DNA of 64,000 bases from Microbacterium proteolyticum (GTDB lineage: Bacteria; Actinomycetota; Actinomycetes; Actinomycetales; Microbacteriaceae), in assembly GCF_029639405.1 (NCBI RefSeq), contig NZ_CP121274.1:2170001-2234000 (forward strand), read 5' to 3'. Each line of letters starts with the position of its first letter. Positions within the stretch are counted from its first letter, which is position 1. The notes beneath the pieces were generated by a model. It had not been told where the DNA came from. It did no database searches and saw nothing but the letters and a program-made list of their open reading frames with translations. Positions 61,079 to 64,000 of the stretch are shown piece after piece. The translations under genes were made by a program, and so were the position numbers.

Positions 61079-61121
61079 GCCTCCGTAGCTCAGGGGATAG
61101 AGCGTTGGTTTCCGGTACCAA
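61079..61121 (+). pseudogene. Truncated tRNA-Arg(CCG), 5' half only (element junction)
   Basis: The acceptor 5' strand GCCTCCG, the D arm, and an anticodon arm TTGGT-TTCCGGT-ACCAA (anticodon CCG, 61112-61114) are normal. After 61121 the sequence diverges: no T-arm (no TTCGA loop) and no acceptor 3' strand can be found. The gene is thus cut just after the anticodon stem, the usual kind of site for an integrase. Confidence 0.85.
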
Positions 61122-61198
61122 CGTTCATGCCTGTACTATGGCGGAAACACGCAGAAAAACCAAACACGGAGTACCCCAACTGGTGCCCAATGTGTTTT

Positions 61199-61271
61199 GC
61201 CTCCGTAGCTCAGTGGATAGAGCATCGTCTTCCGGTGGCGAGGGCCGCAGGTTCGATCCCTGCCGGGGGCA
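61199..61271 (+). tRNA. tRNA-Arg(CCG), complete copy
   Basis: Full cloverleaf: acceptor GCCTCCG/CGGGGGC (one U-G pair), D arm, anticodon arm TCGTC/GGCGA with loop TTCCGGT and anticodon CCG (61232-61234), variable loop GGGCC, T arm GCAGG-TTCGATC-CCTGC and discriminator A271. CCA is not encoded. Its anticodon stem, variable loop and D-loop differ from the truncated host-type copy 77 nt upstream, so it came with the element rather than from repair of the same gene. It reads CGG codons, common here. Confidence 0.93.
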
Positions 61272-61327
61272 CACGTAGAACGCCCCGGCGACCATCATGG
61301 TCAGCCGGGGCGTTTCGTCGTCGAGTG

Positions 61328-62206
61328 TCAGTCGCCGTGCGCCTGGGTGATGATCTGATCGGCGGAGTGGAATGCCCCGCCCTGCGCGATGCCGGATGGC
61401 GCCCACCCATCCCCGGTGATCCACGCCAGGGTAGCCGCGACATCCCCGTGATTCTTGATCGCGTAGTGGCGGGCGAGATCCTCGGCGCTCTCGTAGGCGG
61501 GGGTGATGGGCGAACCCTCGCTGACTGTTTCCCAGATCTGCCACCACTCGCCGGTCGGCGGTTCGATCGCGCTCCAGGCTTCAGCGATCGCCCCTTGGCC
61601 CACGAACCGCTCGCGGCTGGCGGAACCGCCACACGTGCCGCATACGTACGTCAGCCCTTCGCGCTCGCACCGCGCGCGGATGACGATGTGAGCGTTGATC
61701 GAGTCGTGCCCGAAGCCGCCCAGGGACCACGCGTTCACCTCGGCGGCGGTCGGGTGGTAGGGCTCCTCTCGGTCCTGCCAGCCGGACCCGGGAACGAAGA
61801 CGCGTGTTAACTCCCACAGGCGGTCCTCGGCCACGAGTGTGTCGACGTCCTGCTGCGAGAGGTGGTGCATCCACTGCTTGTTCCAGTGGGCCAGCAGGCG
61901 CTCGGCCTCGCGGACGATCACACTCTCGCCGGAACCGTAAAACTCCGGTGAACGCTCGACGTTCCGCTCTGCGAAGGCACGCACGGCCGGTGTCTCGACG
62001 GTGTAGGGCGATGAGCCCGTGCTGGCCGGGTCGAACGGGCGGTATCCATACCACTCGTCTTGGAGTCGCTTGCCATCGGCGGACAGGCCGTGCTCGCAGT
62101 CTGGGCACGAGTCCGCGCGAAGCCACTCAGGCATCATGAAACCCTCCCAGACCTTGTCGAGAGGCCAATCGAAGTTCGCCGGAACGCGGCGAACCTCGCG
62201 GCCCAT
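61328..62206 (-). CDS. Actinophage-type protein of unknown function
   Basis: 292-residue protein of a family common in actinobacterial phages, beginning MGREVRRVPANFDWPLDKVW. It has a CPDC pair (about 34-37) and a CGTCGG pair (about 190), which may bind one zinc, and QQDVDTLVAEDRLWELTRVF, a helix conserved in the family. No known enzyme motif. It lies immediately right of the tRNA on the minus strand, with convergent orientation. Codon use is less GC3-biased than host genes, a sign of transfer. Confidence 0.75.
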   Translation of the reverse strand: MGREVRRVPANFDWPLDKVWEGFMMPEWLRADSCPDCEHGLSADGKRLQDEWYGYRPFDPASTGSSPYTVETPAVRAFAERNVERSPEFYGSGESVIVREAERLLAHWNKQWMHHLSQQDVDTLVAEDRLWELTRVFVPGSGWQDREEPYHPTAAEVNAWSLGGFGHDSINAHIVIRARCEREGLTYVCGTCGGSASRERFVGQGAIAEAWSAIEPPTGEWWQIWETVSEGSPITPAYESAEDLARHYAIKNHGDVAATLAWITGDGWAPSGIAQGGAFHSADQIITQAHGD

Positions 62207-62350
62207 TAGTTGCGCGCCCCTTGCTCATGTGTGGACAGGGTTTCGGTAGACTGCATGGCAGCCCTCCATTCGGTTGAGTCGATATGGTCGGCAGGCCCGG
62301 GTCGAGTGTTCACGCACTCCCCGGGCATTCCCATACAGATCACACTACCC

Positions 62351-62368
62351 GTGATCCACACTGATCAC
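62351..62368. repeat. Inverted repeat GTGATC-N6-GATCAC
   Basis: Perfect 6-bp arms around CACACT, at the 3' end of the next HTH gene; a related GATCACAC is 14 bases to the left. It may be an operator-like site (inference) or a small terminator. Confidence 0.35.
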
Positions 62369-62691
62369 AACGCCGGCTTGTCGTCTCCCAGCCGTTGCGC
62401 GCGTAGATGCAGCTCCTCGGTCAGGAAGCTCGACGGCGCGACAGACACGGCGCTACGCAACCCGCCCTCGGTGAAGTCCGTCTCGTGCAACCAGCCCGTG
62501 CGCAACAAGGCCAACACGGGGTCTGCACCGTACGCACGAGCGATCAATATTGCACCGTCGGCGGGGATCTGACCGGCGCGCACCCACCTACCCACGGTTG
62601 TCGCGCCGAGGCCGATCCTGCGTGAGATGGACTGGTGAGACTCGCCCTTTGTTGTCTCAGCCAACCATTTTCGCCAATCCTGGCCCGCCAT
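62365..62691 (-). CDS. HTH protein, probable immunity repressor
   Basis: 108-residue protein with an XRE-like helix-turn-helix (about 17-45: SHQSISRRIGLGATTVGRWVRAGQIP) followed by ILIARAYGADPVLALLRTGW, a pattern seen in actinophage repressors. The C-terminal third is short, with no peptidase domain. It is the first gene on the minus strand from a region full of repeats (62711-62764). Likely roles are lysogeny control or autoregulation. Confidence 0.75.
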   Translation of the reverse strand: MAGQDWRKWLAETTKGESHQSISRRIGLGATTVGRWVRAGQIPADGAILIARAYGADPVLALLRTGWLHETDFTEGGLRSAVSVAPSSFLTEELHLRAQRLGDDKPAL

Positions 62692-62710
62692 ACACCATTA
62701 CCGCCCTTTC

Positions 62711-62764
62711 GCACATAGCCAGCACATAGAACAGTTCACTTTCGATCGAACATCTGTTCTATGT
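62711..62764. promoter_or_regulatory. Operator-rich control region of the element
   Basis: ACATAGAACAG (62724-62734) and CTGTTCTATGT (62754-62764) are perfect 11-bp inverted arms 19 bases apart; in the spacer is TTCGATCGAA (62741-62750), a perfect palindrome. GCACATAG occurs at 62711-62718 and 62722-62729. The block lies between the HTH gene (minus) and a plus-strand gene, as phage immunity operators do. Confidence 0.65.
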
Positions 62765-62859
62765 CCGTGCAGTCACGTACAGTTAGCCGTCTCGCCCTGG
62801 GTAACACCAGAAACAACCGTCATCCCTCGCCCGAGGGGACAGCACAGCAGGGGGACACT

Positions 62860-63009
62860 GTGACCAGAATCAACGACGATTCAACCTTGACCGAACTGAT
62901 CCGCGCCGCCCGAGCCGTGGGAGTGACACCGGGGGAGATGTACGCGTCGATCTTCGGCGCCGACGACGAAGCCACCTACGGGGTAGAGGCGAACGCCGTA
63001 GCTCAGTAG
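62860..63009 (+). CDS. Small protein of the element (49 aa)
   Basis: GTG at 62860 follows AGGGGG by about six bases. The peptide (MTRINDDSTLTELIRAARAV, then GVTPGEMYASIFGADDE) has one amphipathic helix. No family recognised. It is the first plus-strand gene right of the operator block and ends 6 bases before a convergent HTH gene. Confidence 0.6.
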   Translation: MTRINDDSTLTELIRAARAVGVTPGEMYASIFGADDEATYGVEANAVAQ

Positions 63010-63015
63010 GGTTCG

Positions 63016-63294
63016 CTACTTCTTCCCGGTCGCCTTGTCGGCCGCTGCCCAGATCTTCGACAGCGGCACATCAAGAGCCTCAGCGATACGGCGAATGTCT
63101 GAGATCTTCGAGTCGCCGGTGCCGTAGAGGGTGCGTGAAACCGTCGCACGGGGGACGCCGGAGATCTCGGCGAGGTCGTCGAAGGTGAGCTTCGTTCGGT
63201 CCTTCTCGACCTTGAGCGCGGCACCTACCGCTTTGGCGTACGCCTTGTCGGCGTCGTTCAGCTTGCTCTTCTCCATACAGATCATGGTAGCCAT
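63016..63294 (-). CDS. XRE-type HTH regulator (92 aa)
   Basis: Helix-turn-helix protein with LTFDDLAEISGVPRATVSRTLYG and DIRRIAEALDVPLSKIWAAAD, the two-part XRE pattern; the end is Lys-rich. Starts at 63294, 63285 or 63276 are possible; the longest is given. Its divergent partner gene starts at 63346, with a repeat-bearing gap between. It probably acts as a Cro/CI-like regulator for this region (inference). Confidence 0.8.
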   Translation of the reverse strand: MATMICMEKSKLNDADKAYAKAVGAALKVEKDRTKLTFDDLAEISGVPRATVSRTLYGTGDSKISDIRRIAEALDVPLSKIWAAADKATGKK

Positions 63295-63312
63295 TTCAGC
63301 CCATTTGGGTTG

Positions 63313-63344
63313 TGCTCTGTAGAGAGCAGGCGTAGTGTGCTCTG
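63313..63344. promoter_or_regulatory. Divergent promoter with TGCTCT repeats
   Basis: TGCTCT (63313-63318) and AGAGCA (63323-63328) are 6-bp inverted arms four bases apart. TGTGCTCTG occurs at 63311-63319 and again at 63336-63344, 25 bases on. TAGTGT (63333-63338) seven bases before the next ATG is a -10. The sites fit a regulator that binds several half-sites. Confidence 0.55.
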
Positions 63345-63345
63345 C

Positions 63346-63552
63346 ATGGATCAGATCACAGACCCGGTTACTGACGCAGTCAGAACCGCGATCGAGGACA
63401 ACTTCCCCTCCATCCGAGCCGCTGCATCAGCATCCGGCATCCCCTACACCACCCTCGACCGCCGTCTCCGTGACGGCTCCTGGACCCTCGCAGAGCTGAG
63501 AAAGCTCTCCGCAGCAACCGACACCAACCTGCTCGAGGCGGCGGCACGATGA
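63346..63552 (+). CDS. Small HTH-like protein (68 aa)
   Basis: Peptide with SIRAAASASGIPYTTLDRRLRDG, an HTH-like recognition pattern, then LAELRKLSAATDTNLLEAA. Cro-like proteins have this size and form. TAGTGT seven bases before the ATG and no Shine-Dalgarno suggest a leaderless message. Its stop overlaps the next ATG (ATGA). It is opposed to the HTH gene at 63016. Confidence 0.7.
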   Translation: MDQITDPVTDAVRTAIEDNFPSIRAAASASGIPYTTLDRRLRDGSWTLAELRKLSAATDTNLLEAAAR

Positions 63553-63731
63553 CCGCCCCCAGCAAGCGCATGTACACGCGTGAAGAAGCCGCGGAGTACT
63601 GCGGCATCTCGTACTACAAGATCGCGAACGCCGTGCGGAACAACACCATCCCGGCGCGCAAGAACGGGCGAGACATCCTCATCGACGTCGCCGACCTGGA
63701 CGCGTACATCGACAGCTTCGAGGTCGCGTGA
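63549..63731 (+). CDS. Excisionase-family HTH DNA-binding protein
   Basis: 60-residue MerR-like/excisionase domain: MYTREEAAEYCGISYYKIAN, then IPARKNGRDILIDVADLDAYIDSF. This is the short HTH-17 form that binds att or promoter DNA in actinophages and integrative elements. Coupled by ATGA to the preceding gene, and its TGA shares one base with the next ATG. Confidence 0.85.
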   Translation: MTAPSKRMYTREEAAEYCGISYYKIANAVRNNTIPARKNGRDILIDVADLDAYIDSFEVA

Positions 63732-63898
63732 TGACGCAGTTCGCGATCATCGAGGGTTACCCAGAGGGCGATACGTGGACTCATTACTTCCATGATGTCG
63801 AGACCGCCAAGTGGAACCTGCGCGCGCTCCGCGAGGCTCACCCGTGGCGCGAGTACGTGCCCGTCGGCTTTGACGAAGACGCTTCCGATCGCGCCTGA
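63731..63898 (+). CDS. Small protein of the element (55 aa)
   Basis: Starts at the last base of the previous stop (TGATG). Sequence MTQFAIIEGYPEGDTWTHYF and VETAKWNLRALREAHPWREY, a short acidic and aromatic protein resembling small phage early proteins, but without a known function. Confidence 0.7.
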   Translation: MTQFAIIEGYPEGDTWTHYFHDVETAKWNLRALREAHPWREYVPVGFDEDASDRA

Positions 63899-63912
63899 CC
63901 CCATACACAGAC

Positions 63913-63939
63913 CCGCCCCCGGATTGCAGCCAGGGGCGG
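63913..63939 (+). terminator. Hairpin before the last gene
   Basis: CCGCCCC (63913-63919) and GGGGCGG (63933-63939), seven perfect pairs with a 13-nt loop, between two plus-strand genes. Weak terminator or an attenuator. Confidence 0.45.
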
Positions 63940-63965
63940 ACCGTAAAGGAAGGAGGGCAGTACAG

Positions 63966-64000
63966 ATGCCCACCAACAACAGAGTACCCGTCAACCGAAC
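63966..64000 (+). CDS. Start of a gene running off the right edge
   Basis: ATG at 63966 with a very strong ribosome site (GGAAGGAGGG, about nine bases upstream). Only MPTNNRVPVNR is visible, so the product cannot be named. Confidence 0.55.
   Translation, partial: MPTNNRVPVNR

Larger units (their letters stand above)
61079..64000. mobile_element. Left end of a putative prophage or integrative element
   Basis: The segment starts at a disrupted tRNA-Arg gene and carries a full replacement tRNA, a phage-type gene, two HTH repressor-like genes facing away from small plus-strand genes, operator-like repeats, an excisionase-like HTH and tiny overlapping genes. Base composition is less G+C-rich than before. 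The far end and the integrase are outside the window, so the class is not settled. Confidence 0.75.

Noticed and set aside
61122..61198. A T-arm completing the first tRNA
   Set aside because: No TTCGA loop with flanking stem and no CGGGGGC acceptor strand can be formed; only a weak GCC/GGC pairing exists.

Overview
The window is about 64 kb of G+C-rich DNA with strongly GC-biased third codon positions. The gene set points to an actinobacterium, most likely Microbacteriaceae (Microbacterium-like). Supporting signs are the fused E2o-E1o oxoglutarate dehydrogenase (Kgd/OdhA type), a SigR/RsrA thiol-stress pair beside aroA-rsgA, GuaB1, an Eis-type acetyltransferase, a DUF7882 protein, a guanidine-III riboswitch before gdx, and many starts that look leaderless (TANNNT six or seven bases before ATG/GTG). 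Genes are tightly packed, no gene-free stretch exceeds about 300 bases, and many junctions are 4-nt ATGA or GTGA overlaps.

Layout. 0-3.7 kb: bcp, rsgA and aroA (minus strand) diverge from sigR-rsrA, whose promoter matches the SigR consensus exactly. 3.75-8.9 kb: an Eis-like acetyltransferase, an MprF-type DUF2156 membrane protein and a membrane-anchored esterase, closed by a 21-bp hairpin. 9-14.3 kb: kgd and guaB1. 14.2-23.1 kb: GH76, tandem CNNM/CorC proteins, an old yellow enzyme, nnrD, a GT87 enzyme, a thiamine-binding protein and an MFS exporter. 23.1-31.7 kb: palindromic repeats, metX and metY (separated by two opposite-strand genes), SDRs, an MFS exporter, a phosphoribosyltransferase, ung and a GNAT. 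31.7-38.6 kb: a protealysin-like M4 protease with its emfourin inhibitor, a lipoprotein, and a five-gene peptide-type ABC importer operon with a GTGA overlap at every junction. 38.7-48.8 kb: hydrolase, AhpD-like protein, phosphatase, iron-box SIP-domain gene, arginase-family protein, PspA, TPM-domain protein, trmB and a guanidine exporter under its riboswitch. 48.9-61.0 kb: mannosyltransferase-like protein, orphan histidine kinase, FAD oxidoreductase, a MarR/DUF7882 divergent module of small genes, and a second DUF2156 paralog.

From about 61.08 kb to the right edge lies the start of a mobile element, probably a prophage. The host tRNA-Arg(CCG) gene is cut after the anticodon stem, and a complete but different tRNA-Arg(CCG) follows 77 nt later. 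After that come an actinophage-type gene of unknown function, HTH repressor-like genes, operator-like repeats, an excisionase-like HTH protein and several tiny genes, with visibly lower G+C. No integrase lies in the window.

The most unusual signals are the interrupted and replaced tRNA at the element junction; four genes preceded by near-leaderless mini-ORFs whose ends overlap the start of the main gene; the DUF2156 plus esterase pairing; and the divergent MarR/DUF7882 promoter, where both -35 boxes share one inverted repeat.
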